From VSJD01 sp041653875 (lineage in GTDB: Bacteria > Verrucomicrobiota > Kiritimatiellia > JAAZAB01), in contig JBAZEM010000006.1 in assembly GCA_041653875.1 (NCBI GenBank), positions 1 to 64,000 on the forward strand: a stretch of 64,000 nucleotides of DNA. Reading direction: 5' to 3'. This document shows positions 1 to 8,071 of the stretch, piece by piece. Both the position numbers and the translations under genes were made by a program. The notes under the pieces are model-generated. The model did no database searches, was not told the DNA's origin, and saw only the letters and a list, made by a program, of their open reading frames with translations. Position 1 is the first letter of the stretch, and each line of letters starts with the position of its first letter.

Positions 1-340
1 CCTCCGACGAGCTATATAAGCCCATTCTCGGGGGGCGGAACCCGAGCTAACGTAAAAACATGCCAACAGCAAAAAGGGGACATTTCTAATGAGTCGAAAA
101 TGGGGACATTTCTAATGAGTCTTGACACCCATTTTCTTTATGAATAATTCAGGCTAAGCCTCCGCCTTCGATTAACCCTTTGCGCTGTTGCACCTTGCAT
201 TTGTCCGCCGGTCTCGTTCAGGTTCCTTGCCGTATGGCTACGCCAATTTGCCGCGCCCAAATCACGTTATCGAATGCTGTCGGCGCGTTCACACCCGACA
301 CGCCAACAACCTGTTCAGTGAACATGCCTGAGTGACGAGA
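1..340. other. Gene-free left edge
   Basis: I see no convincing gene here. The stretch lies downstream of the minus-strand receiver gene. It contains the pair of short direct repeats annotated separately and otherwise unremarkable sequence, so it may be the decayed edge of an insertion element. Confidence 0.5.
76..121. repeat. Two 20-bp direct repeats
   Basis: The same 20-base string, starting ggggacatttctaatgag, occurs at 76-95 and 102-121, a period of 26 bases. From memory, short tandem copies of this kind are found at the ends of some insertion sequences. No transposase is in the window, so the assignment as an IS end is inference. Confidence 0.5.
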
Positions 341-1204
341 CTAACCAATCGGTATGCCCGTCAGTGCCTTCAGTGCTTTGTGTTGCTTTGATAGATCCTT
401 CCGCACTTTCACGCACCAGGCATGGTCGATAGTGATGGTCCCCGGTATAATCGTGCTCTTGAGCGTCACCCGACCCTGATCGTCGAGTTGTTCCTTCACA
501 TGGGCAAGGAGGTTTCTGGTGCGAATTACCTCCTTCTCGAATTCCTTGAGTGTGGCTTGCAACGGTTCTAGTCGCGCCTTGAGATCGCCCTCCGCCACCT
601 TGTCCCCGCCCTTTCCACTCAAGACAACGTTACATGCCTTGAGCCGGTCATCGATCAACCCCATCACAAACTGATATTTCTTACCAAAATCGTAAATACC
701 CTTCTGAAGCACGCGGCGCCGGAAGAGGGATCCCTTGTCCGCGAACTGCGCGACCAAGATGTCCTCCAGAAGGGCCTCGATGTCCGCTGTTTCCGCGATG
801 ACGCAACCGCGCATGTTTGCTGGAGTCTGCACCCGTTTCAACGTCAGGGCGATGAGGCCTCGCAGTTTCGTCTCAACATCGCGTCGATGTGCACGGTACA
901 CGCCGTCCTGAACAGGTAGAACGGCCCGGTAGTTCTCGTCAGCGGTGTAGAACAGAATCTCCGTATACTTGTCGCTCTGCCTGATGGCTTCAATGATCTT
1001 GTCGCCATGGCTACCCTTCAACTTGAAGTCAATCGCGATGAGGTCGACACTTTCCTTGGCCAGATGGTCCGTAACGCCGGAACCATCCGTATGCAAGTCG
1101 GCAACGAGATCGAATCCGAGTTCCTCTAGATACTCCTGCACAGATTCCCGAATCGGCGCCACCCACTCGGGGCTATCATCAACCCACAGCATTCGGTATT
1201 TCAT
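341..1204 (-). CDS. Receiver-domain protein with HEPN-like C-terminus
   Basis: A 287-residue protein. Residues 1-120 look like a response-regulator receiver: an acidic pair at D9-D10, a probable phospho-acceptor D59 in an AIDF context, and a Thr at the end of the next strand (T87). Residues about 125-287 are helical and contain R230-NLLA-H235, the R-x4-H spacing typical of HEPN RNases. No DNA-binding domain is evident. The start overlaps the stop of the upstream ATPase gene by ATGA, so translation is probably coupled and the ATPase is the likely partner. It is the last gene of a methyltransferase-ATPase-receiver operon. The receiver call is good; the HEPN and RNase reading is inference from a short motif. 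Confidence 0.75.
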   Translation of the reverse strand: MKYRMLWVDDSPEWVAPIRESVQEYLEELGFDLVADLHTDGSGVTDHLAKESVDLIAIDFKLKGSHGDKIIEAIRQSDKYTEILFYTADENYRAVLPVQDGVYRAHRRDVETKLRGLIALTLKRVQTPANMRGCVIAETADIEALLEDILVAQFADKGSLFRRRVLQKGIYDFGKKYQFVMGLIDDRLKACNVVLSGKGGDKVAEGDLKARLEPLQATLKEFEKEVIRTRNLLAHVKEQLDDQGRVTLKSTIIPGTITIDHAWCVKVRKDLSKQHKALKALTGIPIG

Positions 1205-2439
1205 TTCGATGTCCCCATTAGGATTACAAACTCGACACCGGCCCCAAAGGCCGTGTTCAGGTGGATCGTGCCGCCCATTTCGGACAGCGACTCCCGGACA
1301 TGCGTCAGCCCCAGACCGGACCCCTCGGTCGTGGAATACCCCATTTCGAAGATGCGTTCGGCGTCCTTCTTCAGGATGGGAGCCCCGTCGTTGCGGACCG
1401 CTATCGTCAAACCGTCCGAATCCCCGGCCTTCATCTCGATCTCCACCGTGCGCGCACCGTGCTTGACCGCGTTCGCGATGAGGTTGTCGAGAATCATGGT
1501 AATCTCGATGGGCTTGAACTCGGTGACGTGCGTCAACTTTGGAGCTGCCTTTATCTGGAACTCGAGCGGCTTCTCCTGCGTGGTCGTGTAGAGTCCGGCG
1601 CATACGTTGCCGATATATTCTCGGATGAACGCGACAAGGTCTTCGGTGACGGTGACGGCTTCGACGTTGAATTGGGCCTTTGTTGCAAAGCGTGTGATCG
1701 TCGAGATCGTCTTCACTTGTCGCACAATGCGATTGATGAAGGTCAACAGGTAGTCCTTGGACAGCGGCTTGTCGTTGTTGAGTTTTCGGGCCACATTGAG
1801 CGCACACTGTTCGATTGTGTGCGCGGAGATGCTGATATGGTGATGGAGGTGGAGAACGTGTCCCATGTCCAGCGAAACGATGGATTTCAGGAAGAGGTTT
1901 TGCGTAGTACGCTGCCGAATTTCTTTGTGGGCCTCTTCAGCATCCCGACGAACCTGCTCGGCCTCCTCTGCCGCCGCTATCGCCTCGGCTTGCGCCTTCC
2001 GTGCGTCGGCCTCAGCCGCATCGCGTTCTGTCTCCGCCTCATTCCTCGCGGCTTTGAGAGCCTTTAGTTGCTTCTCCGCTTTTTTGGCTTCCTTGAGTAA
2101 GACGTCATTGTTGGATTCGGTAGCCATCCGCCTGAAGTTGCGCAACAAGGCGCTCACGCTCTCAGCCGAGCGACTCTCAATGATGCTCAGCAACTTGGGG
2201 TCATAGCGGATGTCTATGACATTCTTTGCACTGGTAAGCCTGACAATGATGTCAAGAATGCGATCCTTGAGGTCTCTGTCGCGGCCGGTCAAAAACGGAC
2301 GATTTTCGCCGGTTTGAAAATGGATCAAAAATATGATTATGTTGCCGTCAAAGGCGATAACATTTTCACAGGTAGGGCGAACCCTCCGGGTGAGCCGTTC
2401 TTCATCAAACGGCTCGGCAGGGACGCCTCGCCCTACCAT
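1201..2439 (-). CDS. C-terminal half of split GHKL ATPase (histidine-kinase-like)
   Basis: This frame carries a long Ala/Glu/Lys-rich coiled coil, a His-rich LHHHISISA box like a kinase dimerisation helix, and a second GHKL ATPase. The latter has an N box (LDNLIANAVKHGA), a G1-like VRNDGAP and a G2 GSGLGL. From my memory of the family, such proteins are single chains of about 800 residues with an N-terminal MORC-like ATPase followed by exactly this region, so this is the displaced back half of the gene at 2535-3866. Its first 45 or so codons come from inserted DNA and its ATG lies inside the palindrome at 2371-2437. Whether it is translated separately is unknown. Its stop overlaps the receiver start by 4 bases. 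Confidence 0.7.
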   Translation of the reverse strand: MVGRGVPAEPFDEERLTRRVRPTCENVIAFDGNIIIFLIHFQTGENRPFLTGRDRDLKDRILDIIVRLTSAKNVIDIRYDPKLLSIIESRSAESVSALLRNFRRMATESNNDVLLKEAKKAEKQLKALKAARNEAETERDAAEADARKAQAEAIAAAEEAEQVRRDAEEAHKEIRQRTTQNLFLKSIVSLDMGHVLHLHHHISISAHTIEQCALNVARKLNNDKPLSKDYLLTFINRIVRQVKTISTITRFATKAQFNVEAVTVTEDLVAFIREYIGNVCAGLYTTTQEKPLEFQIKAAPKLTHVTEFKPIEITMILDNLIANAVKHGARTVEIEMKAGDSDGLTIAVRNDGAPILKKDAERIFEMGYSTTEGSGLGLTHVRESLSEMGGTIHLNTAFGAGVEFVILMGTSK

Positions 2440-2530
2440 TTCGGCAATCCTATAAGAAAGCCATACCGAGCAAACCAGATAAGAATATCTTTTAAAAAAG
2501 GTTCCGAACTATATCCATTTTCAAACCGGC
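2308..2530. mobile_element. MITE-like insertion with 18-bp terminal inverted repeats
   Basis: An 18-bp string at 2308-2325 (gccggtttgaaaatggat) is repeated as its exact reverse complement at 2513-2530. The two bound about 220 bases that hold a strong internal palindrome and no conserved coding. The element sits exactly between the two parts of the GHKL ATPase, which lie in different frames. I could not define a target-site duplication with confidence. Confidence 0.65.
2371..2437. repeat. 67-bp cruciform-forming palindrome
   Basis: Outer arms ggtagggcga (2371-2380) and tcgccctacc (2428-2437) are perfect reverse complements. An inner pair, gagccgtt and aacggctc, encloses an 8-base loop. This looks like a REP-type intergenic repeat carried inside the larger insertion. 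It also supplies the ATG of the displaced ATPase half. Confidence 0.75.
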
Positions 2531-2534
2531 CATT

Positions 2535-3866
2535 TCAGGTAGAATTAGAACGGCGTTTGCAGTCTCGGGGTGACAGGGTCGTGCTACCCTTAAGAAGTTC
2601 GTCAGGCCCTCCGAAACGCGCCACATCAATGACGAAACGTTCCAGGCGCTTAAGCGCGTATTCTTCGACAAACTGCCGCAATGTCGTAAAAGCGTCGTTC
2701 TGAACAAGTCCGCCATCTCGACTACTTGTTTCCTGAAATGCAATGTTTTCGCCGTGTATCTCGATGCGACCTGAGAGATCCCGCGTTCCCAAGTATCGCG
2801 CGCTACCTTGCTGTTTCCTCCGATCAATCCCGAGACGATCATCGGTAACATCGCCAAATGGATGGATGCGGAAGCCGTTCTTATAAAGAAACACCGAACC
2901 ATAGTCCCGGGTTCGGACGCCCATCGCGCGTGTGAAGAACAGTTTCGCCGATTGGTTCAGGAAGAACAGACGGACGGCAACATCCGCCATGGGGTTCTTC
3001 CCAATGGTGAGATCGTTCTTCTCCACCAGTTCGTAGATCAAGGCGCCACGGTCCTCGAGTCGCGTGTGAATCTGGGTGCCATCCGGGTTGATTCGCGTCG
3101 TAATCTGGGTGGTTCGAAAACCAAGGTTCTCGAAGAGGAAGTTGTCTATCTTCCCGTTGACTCGATTCCAAGGTTCAGAGGGCGGTGCCTCTTTGTCGGC
3201 CAACGTCTCATCTGGCACGTTGAGATAGATTGAGAAGCCGTCAGGGTCGTTGTCCTGGTTTGGGTTAATCAACCGCTCAAGAGAGTGCTTCAAAGCGAGT
3301 AGTTTGGACCTGTCCCATGCGTCGCGAAGGCCCTCGATTTCCAGCACGGTCCCCGTACAAAGGTCATAAGGGCAGGCTTCGACTTCCGTGTAGGTTACCG
3401 GAATGCTGATGAACTCATCCTTCAGGTCGCGCTCGAACTGGCTCCAATCGACCTGCAACCGCTGGACACCGGCTGTCCCGCCACGTTTCCTGCTGTAGAT
3501 TGTCAGTTGACTGCCAAGGCGGTCGCAGGAGAATCGTCCGATCCCCTTGGCGCCGGCATGGATGCGACTTGACTTGATCTTGTCGCGGTAGTCCTCGGTG
3601 CCGTTCTTCTTGGCCGAATAGGCCACGAAGAGCCACTTATCGAGAAGGTCATCGTGGTCCATGCCCTTTCCATTGTCGGTGATGATGAGTTTCGGCGTGT
3701 CAGTGGTCAGACCCTGAAAGGTAATGTCGACGCGCTTCGCGTGGGCGTCAAATGAGTTCTTCACGAGTTCAAACACGGCAATGAAGTCGTTGGTGATCAG
3801 TTCCTTGCCGATAATAGTCTTGAGGCCAGAACTGACGCGGAAGTTGAGATGTTGAGTCTTGCTCAT
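2535..3866 (-). CDS. N-terminal half of split GHKL/MORC-like ATPase
   Basis: The N-terminal ATPase of the double-GHKL protein. Residues about 25-45 hold the N box (ELVKNSFDAHA), followed by DNGKGM (G1) and GAKGIGRFSCDR (G2), then a transducer-like region to about residue 425. The last 17 or so residues are out-of-frame sequence leading to a stop beside the inserted element. The start overlaps the methyltransferase stop by ATGA. Prokaryotic MORC/MutL-like GHKL ATPases linked to cytosine methylases are known from restriction-type neighbourhoods, which fits here. With the back half displaced to another frame, the full-length protein is probably not made unless the split was very recent or the halves complement each other. 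Confidence 0.8.
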   Translation of the reverse strand: MSKTQHLNFRVSSGLKTIIGKELITNDFIAVFELVKNSFDAHAKRVDITFQGLTTDTPKLIITDNGKGMDHDDLLDKWLFVAYSAKKNGTEDYRDKIKSSRIHAGAKGIGRFSCDRLGSQLTIYSRKRGGTAGVQRLQVDWSQFERDLKDEFISIPVTYTEVEACPYDLCTGTVLEIEGLRDAWDRSKLLALKHSLERLINPNQDNDPDGFSIYLNVPDETLADKEAPPSEPWNRVNGKIDNFLFENLGFRTTQITTRINPDGTQIHTRLEDRGALIYELVEKNDLTIGKNPMADVAVRLFFLNQSAKLFFTRAMGVRTRDYGSVFLYKNGFRIHPFGDVTDDRLGIDRRKQQGSARYLGTRDLSGRIEIHGENIAFQETSSRDGGLVQNDAFTTLRQFVEEYALKRLERFVIDVARFGGPDELLKGSTTLSPRDCKRRSNST

Positions 3867-5086
3867 GATTGGGTGAGGATGTCCGAGAGTACGTTGGCGG
3901 CCTGTTCTGCGAAAAGGGGCGGGATAGCGTTGCCGATCTGGGAGTACCGGGGCACGCAGTGCCGCCTTTCTTTCCCGCCCGTCGTATACGCGCCCTTAAG
4001 TTCGAACCAGTCCGGGAACGACTGGAGCCGCGCGTACTCGCGCGGCGAGAGTATCCGGGGCTCGGAATAATGGATGAAATCGTCGGGCAGGATGGTAAGA
4101 GTGGGACCGACGGCATCACCCTTGAGGAGTATCGTGCAACTCTTTCTGGTGGGGTGGGCTTGACGGATTGCGGAAGGCGAGAGTCGGCGGGTCACAATAT
4201 CACGATACTTGCGCACGGTCGGATCACTATGCCGCGCGAACCGGTGACTGTCTGGAATGGCCGCTTCATCCAGAGGCTTGGGGCGCAGGTGTTGCTGATA
4301 GCGCGATAGATTCCCCCTTCTGTACGTTCCGGCCAGGAATCCTCTGGAATCGGGAGACTGGACCGTGCCGTGTCGGCGTTCGAGGTCAGAGATTGCCTGT
4401 CGGACTGTGACGGGAGAACACAACCCGCGCTCTTGCAGGAAGTGGTCTCTCTGGGCATCAAGTTTGGAGAAGAAGGATTCCGCTTTTCCCGCCAACGTGG
4501 CCACGATTATGAAACGCTCGCGGCGCTGGGGTATGCCCAGAGTTGAGAAGTCAACAACCTTGAAGGTCGCGTCCGCGTAACCGAGTCCGCGCAGTCCATC
4601 CAGCACGATTTCTGAGTAAGGCTTCCCTCGGGATTTGTCGGCTTGAAGAAACCCGATGCCAAACCCCTTCACGTTCTCGAATAAAATTGCGCGTGGGCGC
4701 ACGAGCTTGATGAACCGCAAGTATGAATGGACCAACCCGTTTCTCTCGTCGTGCTCTCGTCGACGTCCGGCCACGGAGAACCCTTGGCAAGGAGGCCCAC
4801 CAGCCACCAGATCCACACAGCCGTTCAGTGCCTGGAGTGCTGTGCCGCACGTGGAGACAACGGCGTTGATGTCATGGGATGTCCGTGGAAGCCACTGCGG
4901 CCATGTCGCAAAATGCGCTCGATTGTCCAGAAGGTTGTATTTCAAGGTTGAGAAAGCGTCTGAATCAACCTCGACAGCGAAAAGCCCCTGCCAGTGACCG
5001 GAATTGAAGAACCCCACCGATTGTCCGCCACATCCGGCGAAGACATCGATGTACTTGAGTTTTGTTACTGGCGTTGTTTCCTTCAT
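3863..5086 (-). CDS. DNA (cytosine-5) methyltransferase
   Basis: A complete C5-cytosine methyltransferase of about 407 residues. It shows the SAM motif FAGCGG (15-20), the catalytic GGPPCQGF loop with Cys100, ENVKG (137-141), a QRRER motif, and a C-terminal QIGNAIPP motif. I chose the ATG at 5086 because the longer frame begins at a TTG with no added conserved sequence, while 5086 has a GGAG element upstream. No restriction endonuclease is adjacent. It heads the operon with the GHKL ATPase and receiver protein, and may mark self DNA for that system. The target sequence cannot be read from the protein. Confidence 0.93.
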   Translation of the reverse strand: MKETTPVTKLKYIDVFAGCGGQSVGFFNSGHWQGLFAVEVDSDAFSTLKYNLLDNRAHFATWPQWLPRTSHDINAVVSTCGTALQALNGCVDLVAGGPPCQGFSVAGRRREHDERNGLVHSYLRFIKLVRPRAILFENVKGFGIGFLQADKSRGKPYSEIVLDGLRGLGYADATFKVVDFSTLGIPQRRERFIIVATLAGKAESFFSKLDAQRDHFLQERGLCSPVTVRQAISDLERRHGTVQSPDSRGFLAGTYRRGNLSRYQQHLRPKPLDEAAIPDSHRFARHSDPTVRKYRDIVTRRLSPSAIRQAHPTRKSCTILLKGDAVGPTLTILPDDFIHYSEPRILSPREYARLQSFPDWFELKGAYTTGGKERRHCVPRYSQIGNAIPPLFAEQAANVLSDILTQS

Positions 5087-5119
5087 CCGCTTGTCACTCC
5101 AAATGCCTATCGAAACCAG

Positions 5120-5197
5120 CAGACACAAATCCTGACATTGATAATCGGTTGCATCACCACTGTTTCGCTCCTTGTTTCAAAACGCCTATACCATACC
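5120..5197. repeat. Leader repeat, copy 1 (upstream of methyltransferase)
   Basis: The core at 5146-5197 matches 6771-6822 at 46 of 52 positions by my alignment, with weaker similarity back to 5120. On the minus strand it contains an AAGGAG element followed by an ATG and the codons MQP, so it resembles a copied leader or ribosome-binding region. Confidence 0.6.
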
Positions 5198-5243
5198 CCA
5201 AGATGCCGCCTTTGATCAATCATTCGTGATAAACGGATTCGGG

Positions 5244-6500
5244 TCAACCCAATGGATGATCGCCAGCAACTCCGCCTCGGACAGTTTCTCCACTCCCGTG
5301 GCCAACAACCGCTCCCCCTTCACGGCGCACCGCCTTCTTAGTCTTGGACCGCTTCTCTTTTGCCGTTCCGATGACTTCGCCCAGTTCGGCCTCGATTTCC
5401 TCTACGGTCGGAAGGCTTCCTTTGAGTTCGGTCGGCAGTGTTTCGGCGAGTTGCTTCTTCCAGTCAGCCACACCGATCGGACGGTTGAACCCCCTAAGCG
5501 CATATTCCGCGACGATACGATCTTTGCCCTTGCACAGCAGCAGGCCGATGGTGGGTTTGTCGTCGGCGTGCCGAAGCAGGTCATCCACGGCGGACATGTA
5601 CAGGTTGAGCTTGCCGACGAACTCAGGCGCGAAAGGGACCGCCTTGAGTTCTACCACCACGTAACAGCGCAACTTGAGATGATAGAACAAGAGATCGAGG
5701 TAGTAATCGGCGCTGGAGAATTCGAGATGCACCTGGCGTCCGACGAAGGCGAAGCCCGCCCCCAATTCGAGCAGGAATTTCTGCACATGCTCCACCAGCG
5801 CCTGCTCGACCTCGCGTTCGCGGCGGGGATCGGCGGTGCCGATGAAGTCGAACAGATAGGGGTCCTTGAATACCTGCGCGGCCATGTCGGAGTCGGCAGG
5901 CGGCAGCGCGACGGCAAAGTTGTGGACCGCCTTGCCCTGACGGGCGTGTGCCTGTGACGCTACCTGCATATCCATGATGCTTCGCGACCAACCATTGGCA
6001 ATGATGGCCTTGGCATACCAAAGCCGCGCATCGGCATCCTTGACGCGCTGGAGCAGGTGGACGATATGTCCCCAAGGCAATTGTGAAACAAGCTGTTTCA
6101 CTATTTCAGGATGCGGATAGGCGGCTGCGAATGCACGCATGAACAAGAGATTACGCGACGACAACCCCTGCATGTCAGGAAAGGCCTCGCGCAGATCGGC
6201 GGAGAGCCTGTCAATGACCTTGGCGCCCCAGCCTTCGCGCTCCTGCCGTTGGAGAATGACCTGCCCGATGTCCCAATAGAGCAACGTCATAGCCGCATTG
6301 GCGGAAAGCACCACCCGCAGACGTTCGGTGCGAATCCGTTCTTTGAGGTCGTTCAATGTGGACGCATATCCGCCCGGAAGCGCCACATGCGAAGGCGGTA
6401 CCGGGAAGGCCGCGCCCTCCCGGGCGCGACCGCGCGCCAAACGGGATAGTGCTTCTCCTTCGGTTGCAGGATTCTCCGTAGCTTTGCGTTTAGCTCCCAC
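5244..6500 (-). CDS. DUF1016 (YhcG-type) PDDEXK nuclease protein
   Basis: A 418-residue protein of the DUF1016 family. The helical N-terminal domain (about residues 45-190) has the family pattern of an ALYWDIG-like segment (LLYWDIGQ) and a W-G-H segment (QLPWGHIVHLL). The C-terminal nuclease-like domain has EFSSADYYLDLLFYH and a VVVELKA strand, matching the D...ExK core. Family members occur in restriction and anti-phage islands, probably cleaving DNA. The GTG start at 6500 overlaps a small upstream frame; the first 40 or so residues are Arg/Ala-rich and atypical, so the true start may be internal. Near-identical leader repeats lie on both sides. Confidence 0.85.
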   Translation of the reverse strand: MGAKRKATENPATEGEALSRLARGRAREGAAFPVPPSHVALPGGYASTLNDLKERIRTERLRVVLSANAAMTLLYWDIGQVILQRQEREGWGAKVIDRLSADLREAFPDMQGLSSRNLLFMRAFAAAYPHPEIVKQLVSQLPWGHIVHLLQRVKDADARLWYAKAIIANGWSRSIMDMQVASQAHARQGKAVHNFAVALPPADSDMAAQVFKDPYLFDFIGTADPRREREVEQALVEHVQKFLLELGAGFAFVGRQVHLEFSSADYYLDLLFYHLKLRCYVVVELKAVPFAPEFVGKLNLYMSAVDDLLRHADDKPTIGLLLCKGKDRIVAEYALRGFNRPIGVADWKKQLAETLPTELKGSLPTVEEIEAELGEVIGTAKEKRSKTKKAVRREGGAVVGHGSGETVRGGVAGDHPLG

Positions 6501-6642
6501 TGCCCAAGCCCCCCAGCCGCCCCCGCACGGTTCCCATCAACCGTTCGCCTTCGGCAAAACACGCCTCCAGTTCCGCCGGCATCTGCGGATTCCAGAGGAT
6601 TTCGGCGTGGGCCAAGTCTGTGCTGTTTGCATTATCTGGCAT
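6490..6642 (-). CDS. Small ORF before DUF1016 gene, unknown
   Basis: A 50-residue acidic frame (ATG at 6642) overlapping the GTG of the DUF1016 gene by 11 bases. I recognise no domain. A competing frame of about 80 residues (ATG at 6779, stop at 6537) crosses the same DNA and has a better ribosome-binding element (AAGGAG), but its second half is Arg-rich and less protein-like. A frameshift joining the two is possible. Either may be a relic. Confidence 0.25.
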   Translation of the reverse strand: MPDNANSTDLAHAEILWNPQMPAELEACFAEGERLMGTVRGRLGGLGSGS

Positions 6643-6746
6643 ATCCGGCTGCTCCTGTCTGATTCAAATTCCAGAATCTCATTTATTGCGCCGGGAGAAA
6701 GCGCGTGTCCTATGTAACTGGCTGCTCTCGCAACTGCTGGGTTGGC

Positions 6747-6822
6747 AGACACGTCTCGACATTCGACAACCGGTTGCATCACTGCTGTTTCACTCCTTGT
6801 TTCAAGACTCCGATACCATACC
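6747..6822. repeat. Leader repeat, copy 2
   Basis: Partner of the repeat at 5120-5197, with the core at 6771-6822. The two copies flank the DUF1016 gene in direct orientation, as if that gene was gained or lost by recombination between them, or as if both genes share a duplicated regulatory leader. Confidence 0.6.
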
Positions 6823-6894
6823 TCACGCGAGTCATTTTGGCCAGAGCGCAAAAGACGGCGGGGTGAGCGGGGAGCGACGGCGTTGGTGGCGCCG

Positions 6895-7182
6895 ATGTTG
6901 GCGGTGACGTTCAAACTGGCGGCCACGAACCTGCCTTCGCGTTGCGCCTTATGGATTCTGCTGCTTTTGCTCTATGGTGTGGGGCATTGTTCTGTTATCG
7001 TGCTGGACAGCTATGCCGAGATCGGCGCGGGGGCTGACGGCATAATCCTGAGCACCGCGCGCGAAACCCTGAAGGGATGTTGCGCCGCCTGCGCCGTGCC
7101 GGTCGGCGCCTTCAAGGCCATGCAGGTCGCGGCCGGCGTGGCTTTGCCCAAGGACGTGACGCTCAAGATTGATTCGGAGTAG
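6895..7182 (+). CDS. Small hydrophobic protein, unknown
   Basis: A 95-residue frame with one clear membrane segment (LWILLLLLYGVGH) and a Cys-containing segment (GCCAACAVPVGA). I do not recognise it, and there is no strong ribosome-binding site at the chosen ATG. It lies alone between the minus-strand defence genes and the MNT/HEPN pair. It may be spurious. Confidence 0.25.
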   Translation: MLAVTFKLAATNLPSRCALWILLLLLYGVGHCSVIVLDSYAEIGAGADGIILSTARETLKGCCAACAVPVGAFKAMQVAAGVALPKDVTLKIDSE

Positions 7183-7332
7183 TTCCGGCGGCTTTCGCTA
7201 TTAACCCAATTATAACGTGGTTTTTCGGACGGCGTCAGCGTATAATTCTTTGCGTCATACCAATGCAGGCTAACGCCCGCAACCTGAAAATCGAGCCGGA
7301 TGGACACGACGGACAAAAAAGGAGATGCGAAA

Positions 7333-7677
7333 ATGCAAGCGAATGCTCAACCTCTGTGGGCCGTAACTCCCGAGAAAATTACCGAAGCTGTGCGGCGGAT
7401 CGTCGAAGCCGCGCACCCCGTCCGGGTGATTCTCTTTGGTTCGCGGGCGCGCGGCGACGCCGGACGGGACAGCGACGTGGATATTGTAGTCGTGGAACGC
7501 GAGGTTCCCAATCGCTACGCCGAAATCGTGCGCTTGATGAAAACCTTGCGCGGATTGATACTGCCGGTGGAAATCCTCGTGATCGGCGAGCGGGATTTCG
7601 ACTACTGGTCGAATGTCCCCGGCAACGTGTATCGCGCAGCAAAACTGGAGGGGAAGGCGTTGTATGAAGCCGCGTAA
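7333..7677 (+). CDS. MNT-type nucleotidyltransferase (antitoxin-like)
   Basis: A 114-residue minimal nucleotidyltransferase. The fold signature GSRARGDAGRDSDVDI gives the GS...D-x-D metal-binding core. The ATG at 7333 has AAAGGAG just upstream; longer frames lack this. The 3' end overlaps the HEPN gene by 14 bases. In known MNT/HEPN toxin-antitoxin pairs the transferase modifies and silences the HEPN RNase, and that role is inferred here from the pairing. Confidence 0.85.
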   Translation: MQANAQPLWAVTPEKITEAVRRIVEAAHPVRVILFGSRARGDAGRDSDVDIVVVEREVPNRYAEIVRLMKTLRGLILPVEILVIGERDFDYWSNVPGNVYRAAKLEGKALYEAA

Positions 7678-8068
7678 CGGTTGCGAAGTTTTGCTGTTAA
7701 AAGCGGCCGAGGACGAAGATGTTCTCGATGCCGCGCTTGCGGGAGCAAAGATCAGTGACGAGGTCTTCGGGTTTCATGCCCAGCAGGCGGTCGAGAAGTT
7801 GCTCAAGGCCCGTCTGATCTCTCTCAATGTGGACTATCCCAAAGTCCACAACCTTCTGACCATGGTGGAGCTTCTATCGGCGCGGGGCGATGCGTTGCCG
7901 GATGCCCTTGCGGACCTGTTTTGCCTGACGCCTTTCGCGACAACTTTTCGATACGAAGAGGCCGAAGAACTTATTCTGCCAGACCGGGCCGCGTTGCGCG
8001 CAAGGATCGCGCAACTTCGCGACTTTGTTCAACGCCGCCTTGCGACGAGCGGTAGCATGATGGGTTGA
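7664..8068 (+). CDS. HEPN-domain protein (toxin-like partner of MNT)
   Basis: A 134-residue HEPN protein. The central FHAQQAVEKLLKA helix is the hallmark of this family, followed by a VHNLL segment and a late FRYEEAEE segment. The canonical R-x4-6-H dyad of the HepT class is not obvious, so RNase activity is uncertain. It is translated in an overlap with the MNT gene, and the ERCC4 nuclease starts 3 bases after its stop, so the three genes probably form one transcript. Confidence 0.8.
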   Translation: MKPRNGCEVLLLKAAEDEDVLDAALAGAKISDEVFGFHAQQAVEKLLKARLISLNVDYPKVHNLLTMVELLSARGDALPDALADLFCLTPFATTFRYEEAEELILPDRAALRARIAQLRDFVQRRLATSGSMMG

Positions 8069-8071
8069 ATC

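Noticed and set aside
1205..1807. N-terminal extension of the receiver-protein frame
   Set aside because: It overlaps conserved kinase-like sequence in another frame and is Arg/His-rich. The Met at 1204, overlapping the ATPase stop by 4 bases, begins the receiver fold.
5087..5128. Longer methyltransferase start
   Set aside because: It would use a TTG codon and adds no conserved residues; ATG 5086 precedes the first motif at the normal distance.
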